NCBI RefSeq assembly: GCF_000213175.1 | Contig: NW_009799102.1 | Location: 3,207,050-3,271,049, forward strand | Direction: 5' to 3' | Length of the DNA: 64,000 bases | Source of the DNA: Neurospora tetrasperma FGSC 2508 | Taxonomy: Eukaryota; Ascomycota; Sordariomycetes; Sordariales; Sordariaceae | Shown: one piece after another, positions 1-11,096 of the stretch | How positions within the stretch are numbered: the stretch's first letter is position 1 | Layout of the letters: each line of letters begins with the position of its first letter | Notes under the pieces: model-generated | What the model saw: the letters and a program-made list of their open reading frames with translations, nothing else | The model's database searches: none | What the model was told of the DNA's origin: nothing | Position numbers and translations under genes: made by a program

Positions 1-237
1 AGTTATGCCGAACCCAAAGTCCGCGAGACCGATGTCAACTACATCCAAGGATTCGAAATGGCTCAAATTTCGAACCTCTTCTCCAAGGACATGAACTTGC
101 GGCGATGGCGATTTGGGTCGCCCAAGTTCGCCCACTCCACGGTCGTGGCCATGATTTTCTTGTTATTCTGGTACCATTTTTCCGGAATTCCGCTGCCAAC
201 TTCGGACGCGGTGGATCGCAAGCTGCTCACCCAGTAG
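1..237 (+). CDS. C-terminal end of an unidentified membrane protein (5' end outside the window)
   Basis: Frame 1 is open from the first base to a TAG at 235-237, giving 78 residues. It has a hydrophilic stretch (TDVNYIQGFEMAQISNLFSK), a basic patch (LRRWRFGSPKFAH), and then one strongly hydrophobic segment (STVVAMIFLLFWYHFSG) near residues 48-64. A short polar tail follows. The order basic patch, membrane span, short tail fits a C-terminal membrane anchor. I do not recognise the family. The coding call rests on frame openness to the window edge and on protein-like composition, so it is moderate. Its 3' UTR would lie in the following region. Confidence 0.5.
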   Translation, partial: SYAEPKVRETDVNYIQGFEMAQISNLFSKDMNLRRWRFGSPKFAHSTVVAMIFLLFWYHFSGIPLPTSDAVDRKLLTQ

Positions 238-1140
238 CTTTTCGGCGTGGCCTTCGGATGCCCGTCAGTTCTTTTTGGTCATGTTATCACACTTTTTAGC
301 CCCCACAACCCCACAGGCACCATACAGACTCAGCGTAGCTTGATCAGGCGGCGAGGAGAATTCCATTGTCAAAGGAGAATGAAGTGGAAGGATTTTGGTT
401 AAATCGGAATACGGGATCCAGCGAATATCCTGCTTCGGAGTGGGTACAGTGGCGTGGCGTTGCAATGGGATCTTTCGGTACGGGAAATCTGGTGGGCTGG
501 CAGACGGCTTTTATTCAGGGGCATCACATGGCCACGAACCCAGATCCGGAGCTGACAGGCCTGCAATTGCTTTTACTTGCATGGAAAAGATAAACTAGGA
601 TGGAGAGCGGAGACTATCAAGTGCTGAGTGTCTCCTGGCGTTCGTGTGGTTCCTTGGTTTACATGAGGGCGGTTTCCTATGTTCATATGTCCAAATCATG
701 TTTATGGTTTTTGCATTTAGTTATACGCTATTCAAGCTCATAGCTCCCAGAAGAGTGAGCAGGAAATCCAGCACCCATTTGGCGTCTGCTGCTCAAAGCG
801 AACACATTCAGAAGTGTGACTTTGCACATTCCCGAGTATTCCCTGTCTGCCATTTTCCACCCTTTGACGCCGCCAAAATGTTTGCTCTTTATGGTACAGT
901 AGGTATGTTACAGACACACAACTTCTCCCGCCAAAAGAAAACCTGCAAAACAACAAATCCGTCTAGTCCCTCACCTTCCAGCAACTTCCGGATGTGCAGT
1001 TACTTGTAGTGGAATATCCTCGGGCTGTCCACTATAGCACGTCAGAGCACACTCGCTCCTGTATGGCAGGCCGATTCTCCTCAACCACAGCGAACGCACT
1101 GCTCCACACCATCTCAGCCGTCGCTAAGCCTGAGGATTCT
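238..1140. other. Intergenic region between convergent genes
   Basis: This stretch lies between the 3' end of the first partial gene and the 3' end of the Aim19-like gene on the opposite strand. The open frames in it are short and look like no known protein. I see no RNA gene or repeat. It most likely holds two 3' UTRs and spacer. Confidence 0.5.
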
Positions 1141-1645
1141 TCATTCGCTATCGCTGTACATGCCCCACTTGTCCATCTCCTTCCTCTCCTGCTCCTCGGC
1201 CTTGCGATCACCCGTCACATAGGTGTATGTGCCCGCAATCACGTTGGCCGCGCTCAGACCCATGGCCGTAGCCCGCACCGCGCCGCGAGCCGAAAACTTG
1301 TTCTTGAGCGCGGCGGGACGGCGGCGGGCAGCGAGGAGGAAGTAGATGCCGCTCCAGGCGGCCGTCATGCCGGCGCTGTCGATCTTGAAGCCAGCTACGC
1401 TGAGGTAGCTCGAGAACATGAGGAGAGGAGTGAGGAGCATGGGCATGGCCTGGAAGGGGCGCCAGTGGAGGGCAGTGATGAGGGTTGCTAGGCCCATACC
1501 GGGGAGGGAAGAGGCTATGTTTGAGCGTTAGTATCAAGAGCATGTAAGTGAGGATTGTGAGTAGAGTGAGTAAGTAGTTGAGATACTCACATCCCCAAGC
1601 CCTGACGCGGTCCACGATGGATGCCTTGGTTTCTTCGGTGGCCAT
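1141..1645 (-). CDS. Small Aim19-like membrane protein, probably mitochondrial
   Basis: Two exons, 1591-1645 and 1141-1514, join across a 76-nt intron with a GTGAGT donor, a TACTAAC branch site and a CATAG acceptor. The product is 142 residues starting MATEETKASIVDRVRAWG. The body has three likely membrane spans (around MLLTPLLMFSSYLSVAGF, AAWSGIYFLLAARR and AMGLSAANVIAGTYTYVTG) and a charged C-terminus ending in YSDSE. Size and the motif around DSAGMTAAWSGIYFLL resemble the fungal Aim19 family (altered inheritance of mitochondria), whose molecular role is not established. The family call is from memory of motifs and is tentative. The exon structure is well supported. Confidence 0.75.
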
Positions 1646-2656
1646 GATGGGTGTGAGAGTATAGGATTTGATTGTTGATTTTTCTTATTATCTCGACACC
1701 AGCTTTTTCTGTTTACCAAATTTTAGCTACCTGCAGTTTGAATCGGCTCATGTCAATCGAAGGCAGTTGTGACAACACCGGTGGATGACTAAGCAAACTG
1801 GATCCATTCCTTGTTGCCGCTAGGTCCCGTCCAGTTCACGATTGCGATCGGTCGTTATCCATTTTTTTGGCCAAACGCACGGGGCCACGAGCCATGTGTG
1901 AAGGGAATGGAAGAAACGTGAGCGTGGAATTTACCTGCAAGCTGTCCACAGCTCTCTACTGAATAGTCACCGAGTTTAAGTATTGGTTTGGCAATCCGTT
2001 CGATTTATGTTCCTGTAGTCGCTACGCGCGTCTATGCAAGCGAATCTACTTGTGAGCACAAGAATCATGTCCAGAAGCATAGAGGTATTGAATGTAATTG
2101 TTCTGGTTTTATAGGGTAGCGATGGTTAAACACTTTGTTGTACATGAGGTGCTCTCTCACTCTGACTTCCACTCCATGATTAAGACTCGCCAATCGATAC
2201 GTACCTACACTTTTTTGGACAAGGACCACACCACCGTCCGCTGCAGCGGTTCCCCGAAAAAAAAAGCCACGCTTTCGACTCCCCTGTCCGCCCTCCTTGT
2301 CAATGCATTTACACAATCGTGACTGACCTGAACCCGGCATCTAGCATCAGAACGTTATAGAAATCGTTCTTCCACCAGGGTCTGTGATCCCAATAACAAC
2401 CAATTATTTGTCGCCGACCTATCGCCCGGCTTCTCCTTGTCCAGCTTCAACAAACCACGACGTTGTCACGGACACCGCCTTTGCCTCGTTGCGTCACTAG
2501 TACATTCCCCGGCCCTCCGCAACGAAAGGTCGGCCAACCAGACGATCCGACGTTTAGATTTTACAAAAGCACGTTTTGCCTTGATTTTCGAAGATAGTCA
2601 TCGACAACACCCTTTTAAAATATTTGAGACTAGAACCATAAGACAAAGGGCACATC
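1646..2656. other. Divergent promoter region, Aim19-like / hlj1
   Basis: About 1 kb between two divergently transcribed genes. It holds both promoters and 5' UTRs. No convincing gene, repeat or RNA was seen. A short A run lies near 2259-2267. Confidence 0.55.
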
Positions 2657-3804
2657 ATGCCCGCAGCCACAACCTCTGGGGCTGATGCCTCAAACGGATC
2701 GTCCGCCCACAACCGCCAGCACAACCAGGGCAACCAAGAGCGCAAATACACAGCCGAGCAGAAGGCTGCGGTCCTGCGAATCCGGAAATGCGAACCCACC
2801 GCCTTTTACGAGATCCTCGAGGTGTCCAAGACATGTACCGACGCCGAGATCAAGAAGGCCTACCGCAAGCAGTCCCTGCTGACACATCCGGACAAGAACG
2901 GCCACGAGCACGCCGACGAGGCATTCAAAATGGTGTCGCGCGCCTTCAGCGTCCTGGGTGACAAGGAGAAACGCGACAAGTACGACCGCTTCGGAACCGA
3001 CCCGGACAGTAGGTTTGCCAGCGCGCAGCAGCAGAATCCGTTTGCCGGCTTTGCGAATAGGGGAGCAGCAAGGGCGCATCAGGGAGGCATGTGGGGAGAC
3101 GACGCAGACATCAGCCCCGAGGAAATGTTTGCGAGGTTCTTTGGCGGGGGAGGTTTTGGTGGGGGTCCCTTCGGAGCCGGTTTGTGCACCACCTTCAGTC
3201 AACAGGACATGGGTTTTCGGTATACTGACATGATTTTCTCGCTGCAGCTTTCGACGGAGGGCCGCAGTTCGTCTTCAACTTTGGCGGCGGGCCTGGTATT
3301 CGGGTGCACCAATTCGGCGGAGGAAGGCCCAGGACTCGTCCTCGGCAGGCTGGACAGCAACAAGAAGGAGGCAATAGTATGTGGAGCACATTGATGAGCC
3401 TCTTGCCCATCATTATTCTCTTCATCTTCCCCATGATCTCTTCGCTGTTCTCCGGAGCAACAACGGGGCCATCAACACCGGCCATGGCCTTTGAGCAGGC
3501 CATACCCCCTTACACAATGGCACGTAAAATGCCCAACGTCAAGGTCAATTACTATGTCAACCCAAACGACGTCAGGCATTATTCTGCCTCGAAGCTGTAC
3601 AACTTGGATCAGAAGGCCGAGCTCATCTTTGTGCAGCAGCTACAGCAACAGTGCGAACGAGAGATGACAGAGAAGCGGCGGTTGATCGAGGAGGCCCAGG
3701 GGTGGTTCCGTACAGATCAAGAGAAGTTGGCCAAGGCCGAAAGGTTCGAGACACCAGCTTGTATCAGGATCAAGAACCTTTATTCTCCAGGATCGAAATA
3801 CTAA
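2657..3804 (+). CDS. hlj1: ER membrane J-domain co-chaperone, Hlj1/DNAJB12 type
   Basis: Two exons, 2657-3179 and 3248-3804, are joined across a 68-nt intron with a GTTTGT donor, CTGAC branch and GCAG acceptor, giving 359 residues. A J domain spans roughly residues 48-113 with the HPD motif at 77-79 (LLTHPDKNGHEHADE). A Gly/Phe-rich linker follows (FGGGGFGGGPFG, FNFGGGPG). One membrane span lies at about 221-242 (LLPIIILFIFPMISSLF), followed by the C-terminal region typical of the DUF1977 family. Known members are tail-region-anchored ER proteins with a cytosolic J domain that recruits Hsp70 for ER-associated degradation. The start is the first ATG of the open frame and gives the usual length. 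The joined exons restore the conserved QFVFNFGGGPG segment, which supports the splice. Confidence 0.93.
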
Positions 3805-5477
3805 AACGGAGGTTGATATTTGTCTTGCGGAGAGGGTTGTCGTGATGTGGAGGCTGTTTTGTGTTGGGCCCAAACGCTGGGCAGTATTAGTGAGCTGTAG
3901 GCATAGCATGCAGTTCCGTGGGAGACCTTCTTGAGTAGACCAACAGACGGAGCGGAAGTCGAAACGTATACTTAATGCGTACTGGCTAACGTCTTATGAG
4001 AAATGATGTTTGTGTAATCCTAATATAAATACTATCTGTGTATTTACATGGGGTTTCTGGTCACTCCTTCTTTGTGACATTCTTGCCTTTGAATCGGGAA
4101 ATGGCCATAAGTGTTGAGGCTGCTGAGGGCCGTGGGCCATGGCCTAGAATAAGCCATTATACCTACTAGCAATTGTCTTCGTGAGATGTCATCGATTACC
4201 TCTACGCCCAATACAATGGGACTACAGTACCTACCTCTAGGCCACAACTCGGTGGCAGGCGGAAATAGTACACTATGTAGACATTCCGGGTTCCAGTGTC
4301 AAGTGGAATTGTTCATTTCACAGCATGGATGCCTGCTGGATCGCCTAGGCAGGAGAGGAGATGACGAGGCCTTACGGGGAGGGCAAGGGAAGTGCCCTGG
4401 TGAGGGGTAGCTGCCGCTGCTGCCAGCCTGCAATGAACCATGAGCGTGGGAGGCCGTCAGAGTGGCCAACAATGTAATTCGCCTATGCAAGCTGCTTCCC
4501 CCCGGATCCTCATGCCCGGCCAAGCATTACACCAGCCTCCGACTGTCCAGCCTTCTATTAGGTTGTATAACATGACGTTGCCAACAGCAATCTGCCGTTT
4601 CTTATCGATCACCATTTTATACTATCCTTTCAGTTGGTGGCAGCAGTCAGCCCGTCTTCCCGTCTACAACTGAAGTCAACACCTTTCCACTTGCGGCCAA
4701 CGGGGCACCGAGGTCGCCACGATTAGATAAAGCCCCCGTCCCACTACGACAGGAACCTTGAGGGGTCCAAGTCCGCAGCTGCAGCTACGCACTGCCACCA
4801 CTTTTCCAGCTGCTGGGATTCCGTCTCGTCTCTTTCTCCATTTCACATTGGCGATTTCAGCATTGGAAACCATCTCGAACTACACACAATCGGTCACTCG
4901 TGACTTCTAACTTGCATCTCCCATCACCGAACTGGCTACATTCAGGGACGCACAACTGCTGACCCCAAACTCTTGCTCTTGTAAGTTAGTACTTAACCTA
5001 CACTACTTGAAGAAACTCACCAAGTATCCTCCAATCGCTTCTGCGCTGGATCCTAGTGAATCTAGTGCACAATCCACTGACGATACCCATGTTAGGCCCC
5101 AGTCTCGTGCTAGAATTGCAGCGCTATCCCAGCAACATCCTAGAACCTGGGTACGTCGCGCGCCAATGACGCAACTGTTCACTTAACCTCGAACCGCTCA
5201 TGACCTCGACCTTCACAACGAAAGGCTACCTTTTGTCGGCTGAACCGCATCTCCACGGCTAGGACTGTTTGGGCCTTAGGATCTCTCTGGAAGGCCGGAA
5301 AGAAAATACAGTATACACCTGTTCCGGAGCCCGTGGTTCTTAAAGTCTTTAGCAGGATCCTATTCCATCACAGTTTAGAGGCGCTGGCCGGCTTCCTCGG
5401 GCTTACATCCCATCGATCGCCAACACTTTCCCGATAACTGGCTTTACCTTCGACATTCGTTACCAACCCTTGGAGAC
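3805..5477. other. Long intergenic and 5' leader region upstream of the MINDY gene
   Basis: About 1.7 kb without a convincing protein gene; open frames are under 82 codons and look random. The last 500 bases probably are the 5' leader of the MINDY gene. A plausible 5' UTR intron runs from a GTAAGT donor at 4981 through a CTGAC near 5077 to an AG at 5094-5095. No tRNA or 5S gene was seen. Confidence 0.45.
4981..5095 (+). other. Possible 5' UTR intron of the MINDY gene
   Basis: The GTAAGTTAGT donor, the ACTGACGATA branch-like site and the TGTTAG acceptor are in the right order and spacing (115 nt), about 380 bases upstream of the start codon. This is inferred from signals only. Confidence 0.35.
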
Positions 5478-8400
5478 ATGGTGACCAGAAAGCCTCTTCC
5501 AGCCAATGCTGCCCTGGACCCGGCAGTTCGACGAGAACCAACCTGGTCTTCCGTCATGGACTCGGAAGCAAACATGGCGTGGAACGACGAGCGCGAAGGA
5601 CAGCAACGCCAGGGCGGATCAGACGGACAAGTCGATGATGTGCCACGATCTCTAAGGCCCGGTCCAAGTTACTCTAACTTATCAGGCGTCGAAAACGAAA
5701 ATGTGTGGGCCGATAACAGCGCGGAGGGGAACAAGTCTGCGACTGCTGGACAGCCAGGTGACATTAGCCGGGTGCCGACCGTTCTGAGGCCCGGCGGCAG
5801 CGCCCAACTGTCAAGGTCCGGTGCGATGGATTCAGATGAGGTAGGAGGCGATATTAACCGGATACCAACCGTACTGCGACCAGGAGGTTCCCACGGACAA
5901 CCAGAAACTAATCCGTTCAAGAAAAAGATGTCAGGAAGTACGCCAGGCAACGATAGAGAAGACACCTTCCTGGCACAACCAACATATTTGCCACCCGTAT
6001 CACCTGTACTATTCCCGTCCCTTTCGAACTTGAGCTTGTCTGAAGGTGCCGAACAGAGCAAAAACCCCTGGCAACCGTTACAGAAGCAAAGAGGAGACAG
6101 CCCTGCACCACTGTTGATTTCGGATCTGCAACAAAATCACATCGGAGGAGACCCTTGGAAGTCTACAAACGCATCTCAGCAGCCCACCCCTGGACCATCG
6201 TCGAGCCCGCCAACATTGCTCTCATTGCCTTCTCAGGAGGATTCTGCAAAGTGGGGTGAGCAACGTTCAAGCAAGGCTCCTGAGCTTCTACCATCAACTA
6301 CAGGAGAGGAGACACTTGATGGTTCCCACGCATGGGATGACTTGAGTGATATGTCCAGAGACAAGGCACCGGGAAACCCGCCTGCAACCACGGGAGACGG
6401 TTGGAACTTGATCGATATTGACATACGTCCCGGCCCCCCATCACGAAAGAGCACTTGGGAGGATTTCGCCGACGACGACGACGACGAAGAGAGCTCTCCT
6501 AAGGCCGTCACCGAGAATGCCATTACGGCACCTGCCGCGCCTCCTACAATAGCAGCTACTGTGCCTCCTACACCACCGCCTGCCGTATCTTCTACTGCAA
6601 CATCTACCGTGCCCCCTAGTTCAACGCCTGCCGTCGAACAAGCTCCCCCACTTCTTGAAAGAAGAATGGAACAGGATGCACCCGATTTACCACCTAGGTC
6701 TACCGAAGCGCAGGCCAGTTTATCTGCGCAACGAATACGCCAGGTTGACAGATCCGAGACATATCAAATCAAGAGGATTAACTGGTATGACACCACAGCG
6801 GAGATCAACCCGAGGACGTCGCCGATTCTGATTCAGAACGCCAATGGGCCGTGCCCGCTTCTTGCGCTCGTTAACGCGCTTATCCTCTCTACTCCGGCAC
6901 ATCAGGACAATACGGTCCTTGTGGAGACCCTTCGATCACGAGAGCAAATCAGTCTTGGGCTGCTTATTGATGCCGTCTTTGACGAACTAATGTCTGAGCG
7001 ACGATTGGGTGAAGCCGTTTTACCGGACGTTACCGAACTCTACAACTTTCTGCAAAGCCTTCATACCGGAATGAATGTTAACCCACGCTTTGTCCCGACT
7101 AAGCAAATGGAAGACGCCTTCAATCGTACATCACTCACCAATTTGCCCCCGACGGAGAGAGGTGGTCAGATTCCGGGGACGTTCGAGAGTACGCGGGAGA
7201 TGAGATTGTATTCCATTTTCTCCATTCCCTTGATCCATGGTTGGCTTCCGCCTAGAAGTGATCCGGTGTATGGTGCATTTGAGAGACAAGCGGCGTCGTA
7301 TGATGACGCCCAGAACCTTCTGTTCCGTGAAGAGGAGCTGGAGGCCAAGCTGAGCAGCCGCGATGAACAGGGCTTGACCGAAGATGAACAGCAAATGCTC
7401 CAGGATATTTTCGCCATCAAAGATTTCTGGAAAATATCAGCCACACAACTTACCACATGGGGACTTGATGTCATTAGAAGTTCGATGAAGCCAGCGTCTG
7501 TAGCGATTCTCTTCCGGAACGACCATTTCGCCACTTTGTACAAGCACCCGCAGAATGGAAAACTCATGACACTTGTCACGGATGCAGGATACGCCACCCA
7601 TGACGAGATAGTATGGGAATCGCTGGTGGACGTGAACGGTGAACGAGCCGAGTTCTTTTCTGGTGACTTCCGCCCTGTCGGCGGCGCTTCGCATGACCCC
7701 AGCACCAATCCTGCAGGCCCGCGGGGATCAAGCTACACCGACAGCTCATCATATGGTACCTCGGGAGAGGGCAGTGGATGGACGACGGTTCAAGGCCGTA
7801 GGGGACGGACACAGAGTGGGAATATGCACGAAGATGCCCCAACATCTCCATCACATGAACAGGAGGACCACGACCTTGCTCTAGCACTGCAACTGCAGGA
7901 AGAGGAGGAGCAGCGTCATAGAGAAGAACAAGAACGTAGACGCCGGGAACGAGAACTCTCGGAGCAGTTTATCGAGCAGCAAGCACGCACTTCGAACGGA
8001 CAGCAAAACCAGGGTCGCGGTCAGGGACATGCCCGTGGTGGTAGTCTTGGTGGAGGTGGTAGCTTACGGGCCGGCAGAGGTGGCAGTACCGCAAGTCTTG
8101 GGAGCCAAAGAGCGGCGGCCTTGGCATCACGCAGCTCACTGTCGGTTTCCTCCACGGCTGCGTCTACGCGCCGAAGCACCAGCTCGATGAACGTCTCTGT
8201 GAACAATGGTGGAGAAGCTAGTCCGACAGCGAACAGAACCGGGGTTAGAACCTCGGGTCAAACAGTGAGATCGCTCATTCCGCCTCTCCCTGGTCAACAG
8301 TCACAGCCATTCACAAACCGCCCAGCGGATGAAGGAGTAGAAGACGCTCCGCCTAGCTATGATGTCGCTGCTACACAGGCACCGTACATTCCTCCCGAAG

Positions 8401-8714
8401 GGCATCCCAGTCATCCCACGAGCAGCCCTACAGTGGCTCGCGCCACTATTGCCAACGGTGCGGGAGCCGCATCTCCTCCTCGCTCTGGAGCGGCAAGTCC
8501 TCCGCAAAGGTTGGGTTCAACCGCGGGTTCAATGGGATTGAGAAACCCGTCCCAGGCTCCTGGACATTCATCAATCAGCCAGGCTGGTAGGCCCCAATCC
8601 GGATTTCCTGGTAACGCGAACATGGCTGCCCCAAGGCCGATGAGGCAGGGGATTCCGCCTGCCGCGGTTGCAGTTCCTGGGATTCCGAGAGAAGATAAAT
8701 GCGTTATGATGTGA
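5478..8714 (+). CDS. MINDY-family K48-chain deubiquitinase with C-terminal CaaX box
   Basis: A single open frame of 1078 residues. The central part (about 425-740) is a MINDY/DUF544 peptidase domain. The catalytic cysteine lies in NANGPCPLLALVNAL (Cys459) and the catalytic histidine in RNDHFATLYKH (His683). A ubiquitin-interacting-motif-like helix follows (DHDLALALQLQEEEEQ, from about 797) and leads into an Arg/Glu-rich coiled coil. The C-terminus is Gly-, Ser- and Pro-rich and ends in CVMM, a CaaX prenylation box; metazoan MINDY-1/2 and yeast Miy1 are related enzymes that trim long K48-linked ubiquitin chains. The 420-residue N-terminal region is low complexity but carries three copies of an RPGGS-type motif. 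The start is the first ATG of the frame; a second ATG lies at codon 27. Confidence 0.92.
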   Translation: MVTRKPLPANAALDPAVRREPTWSSVMDSEANMAWNDEREGQQRQGGSDGQVDDVPRSLRPGPSYSNLSGVENENVWADNSAEGNKSATAGQPGDISRVPTVLRPGGSAQLSRSGAMDSDEVGGDINRIPTVLRPGGSHGQPETNPFKKKMSGSTPGNDREDTFLAQPTYLPPVSPVLFPSLSNLSLSEGAEQSKNPWQPLQKQRGDSPAPLLISDLQQNHIGGDPWKSTNASQQPTPGPSSSPPTLLSLPSQEDSAKWGEQRSSKAPELLPSTTGEETLDGSHAWDDLSDMSRDKAPGNPPATTGDGWNLIDIDIRPGPPSRKSTWEDFADDDDDEESSPKAVTENAITAPAAPPTIAATVPPTPPPAVSSTATSTVPPSSTPAVEQAPPLLERRMEQDAPDLPPRSTEAQASLSAQRIRQVDRSETYQIKRINWYDTTAEINPRTSPILIQNANGPCPLLALVNALILSTPAHQDNTVLVETLRSREQISLGLLIDAVFDELMSERRLGEAVLPDVTELYNFLQSLHTGMNVNPRFVPTKQMEDAFNRTSLTNLPPTERGGQIPGTFESTREMRLYSIFSIPLIHGWLPPRSDPVYGAFERQAASYDDAQNLLFREEELEAKLSSRDEQGLTEDEQQMLQDIFAIKDFWKISATQLTTWGLDVIRSSMKPASVAILFRNDHFATLYKHPQNGKLMTLVTDAGYATHDEIVWESLVDVNGERAEFFSGDFRPVGGASHDPSTNPAGPRGSSYTDSSSYGTSGEGSGWTTVQGRRGRTQSGNMHEDAPTSPSHEQEDHDLALALQLQEEEEQRHREEQERRRRERELSEQFIEQQARTSNGQQNQGRGQGHARGGSLGGGGSLRAGRGGSTASLGSQRAAALASRSSLSVSSTAASTRRSTSSMNVSVNNGGEASPTANRTGVRTSGQTVRSLIPPLPGQQSQPFTNRPADEGVEDAPPSYDVAATQAPYIPPEGHPSHPTSSPTVARATIANGAGAASPPRSGAASPPQRLGSTAGSMGLRNPSQAPGHSSISQAGRPQSGFPGNANMAAPRPMRQGIPPAAVAVPGIPREDKCVMM

Positions 8715-9470
8715 CTGGTGGTTAACGTGTGGATGCTCTGTCAAGCAATCATGCTGGAGTGGTTTGGTGTTAAAGTTCGGGCGCAAGGATGTCTGTCGTG
8801 TCTTGTTGGAGTGTCATCATGAAGAACGAATAATACCAAAGAGGGAGGATTGGAGTTGGTAAATGGTTCCTAGTATTGCTTATTAGGGCGGTTTTTTTTT
8901 TTTTTAAATTGCATAGTATAAGTCTGATGGCTAGAGGTAGGTAGATATTACCTGGAAGAGAGTAAGTGTAGCGGTTACAAATGTGGTCGAACTGGGTGGT
9001 AGCAACCGCAACGATGCTGTCCAGTGTTGTTTGTTTGAAATTTACAACTCTACATGATGGGTGAATCCTGTGGCAGCGCCCGGGGGGTTGGAGGGGAATA
9101 GGCCAAACGTTAGTTATGTACCAGGTTAGATTGCTCCTGTTGGGATGATCGCAGAGTGCTTCCCTTCCAGGAAATGGTAATCCAAGCACGGTGACAGCGA
9201 ATATGAACATCTCTTACAAACTGTCCGTGGTCTGTTTCTCACTTGTCTTTCTCTTGCCTTGCACTTTCTCTCTCTCGTTCTTTCCCTATGACCATACCTA
9301 CTTGGGAATGTGGGGAATTAGCACCCCAATCTAGTGCAACAAGACGGTTCTGAACTAAATCATCACCCGTACGCCGATCACCTCAATCACTTTGAAGTTG
9401 CCGTTCGCCTTCGACTTGACCAACTCACTAGATAAATTGTTGGCCCAGCGCCAACGGATTGAATAAAAAA
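8715..9470. other. Intergenic region with a poly-T run
   Basis: About 750 bases between two genes on the same strand. A T run lies at about 8892-8905. The rest holds the 3' UTR of the MINDY gene and the promoter of the reductase. The open frame on the minus strand at 8770-9210 has no recognisable features. Confidence 0.5.
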
Positions 9471-10435
9471 ATGACGACTAGTACCGTAGGTCTGATCGAC
9501 AACTGGTATCCTCCCACAAGGGAGAATTACGAGCTCATTCTCTCCTTATGGAAGTGGTTCCCCGTGGTATGTGTCGCGGCCCTACGAGAATGCTCTACAT
9601 CACAACTGACACAACTGACCAGGCCGCCTCCCTTCAATGGGGTGTCTCCTGGTACGGGATGGGCAAGACATCAGTCACCAGCCGCCTTAACCTGCCCGGC
9701 CGAATTGGCTGGCTCACCATGGAAGCACCTGGCTTCATGACCCTGGTGTACATGATGCGCACCCTCCCCGCCCAACATGGCTTCACCCTCAGCGACCTGC
9801 CCTGGCAAAACAAGGTGCTCGCCGGCCTCTTTGTATTTCACTATTCCTATCGCGCCCTCGCCTTTCCTTTTCTGCAGCCCAGCATGGCGCCCATACACAT
9901 CGCCATCTGGCTCTCTGCGCTTAGCTTCCAGATTATCAACGGAACGTTGATCGGTGCTTGGCTCGCCGCCTACGGTCCCACGAGTCACGCGGCGTGGGAC
10001 AGGCAGCTCTTTAGCTCGTTCCCCACGCTGCAATTTACTTGCGGAATTGCGCTGTTTTACGTCGGTCTGATGGCGAACTTCTACCACGATGACGAGCTGC
10101 GGGAGATCAGACGCCGGGAAAACCGCAGGCAGGAAAGGCTGGCGAAGCAGAATGGGCAAAAGGGACAGCCGGGGAAGAAGGTAGAGAAGCACTACGAGAT
10201 CCCCAAGGCGGGACTGTTCAAGGTGATGCTTTACCCGCACTACTTTTGCGAATGGGTTGAGTGGCTTGGGTTTTACATGGCGGCTGGCTGGGGATGTCTG
10301 CCGGCGAGGTGTTTTTTGCTGAATGAGGTGGCGGCCATGTTGCCGAGGGCGGTGAAGGGGAGGCAGTGGTATATGGAGAAGTTTGGGGAGGAGAAGATTA
10401 GCAAGAAGTGGGCGGTTATTCCGGGGGTTTGGTGA
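9471..10435 (+). CDS. Steroid 5-alpha-reductase family oxidoreductase
   Basis: Two exons, 9471-9566 and 9623-10435, are joined across a 56-nt GTATGT..CTGAC..AG intron in phase 0, giving 302 residues. It is a polytopic membrane protein: hydrophobic segments recur along its length. The C-terminal signature of the 3-oxo-5-alpha-steroid 4-dehydrogenase family is present, with LYPHYFCEWVEWLGFYMA and the closing RQWYMEKFGEE..W..IPGVW. Members reduce double bonds of steroids or of enoyl-type lipids with NADPH in the ER membrane. An unusual basic insert (RREN RRQERLAKQNGQKG region, residues about 205-235) sits between two membrane parts. The substrate cannot be told from sequence. The start is the ATG at 9471; the open frame continues slightly upstream without another ATG. 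Confidence 0.88.
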
Positions 10436-11096
10436 GCTTTGCATCTCCCATGTTTTGATGGTGGATTGGAAAGCGACGGAACCAAGGTAAGAGGGAAGGA
10501 AGAACATGGACGGCTGGTAGCATTACTTGAGTCGGCATCACAATTATGATCAATTATTGAACTGCCACGTCAAGGAGCCCATGATCATGTGTTATGTGTA
10601 TGATCTCGAGATACCAATAGAGTCAGTTGCCAAGTGTGATTATGACGAGAACCTCAACGAAGCTTGGACGAGCTGCCCTGTGCCCGAGGATTTACAGGAA
10701 CCCGAACGGAATTGCACCCGCATCGCCCGGTGCTGAACTGCAGGTGGTGGGGACCGCTGCTTACAGTGGCTTGGCGCGGCCATAAGCCGCCAACTAACAC
10801 TGGGAACCCCCTACACCCAGGAACTTTGGGCCAAAACAAACAGAACTTCTGGCACTTAGGTTCCAGGTTGCTTCAGATGCACAACAATGAATGGAAGTCA
10901 AGTCCACAAACAACAGGCGCGACTAAGCCGACGTGATGGGATGAATTCGTCACCCTCGCGAGCTCTTGACCCCTGATTAGAAAGTAAAGCTGCAAGGCTT
11001 AGACTAGATCTCTTTGCCACTGCACCATCTCATGGAAATCAGAGCGGCACGATAGCTGCGACGCGGGGCACGAATTCAGCATCGGCGAAAGCAGCG
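10436..11096. other. Intergenic region
   Basis: About 660 bases between the reductase and helicase genes, both on the plus strand. Nothing beyond short random open frames was seen. Confidence 0.5.

Noticed and set aside
994-1491. 165-codon plus-strand frame opposite the Aim19-like gene
   Set aside because: Antisense to a spliced gene with good membrane spans and intron signals; low-complexity Arg/Glu composition.
9671-10507. 278-codon open frame on the minus strand opposite the reductase gene
   Set aside because: It lies wholly antisense to a conserved spliced gene, has no family features, and is explained by G/C-rich third positions that suppress stops on the other strand.
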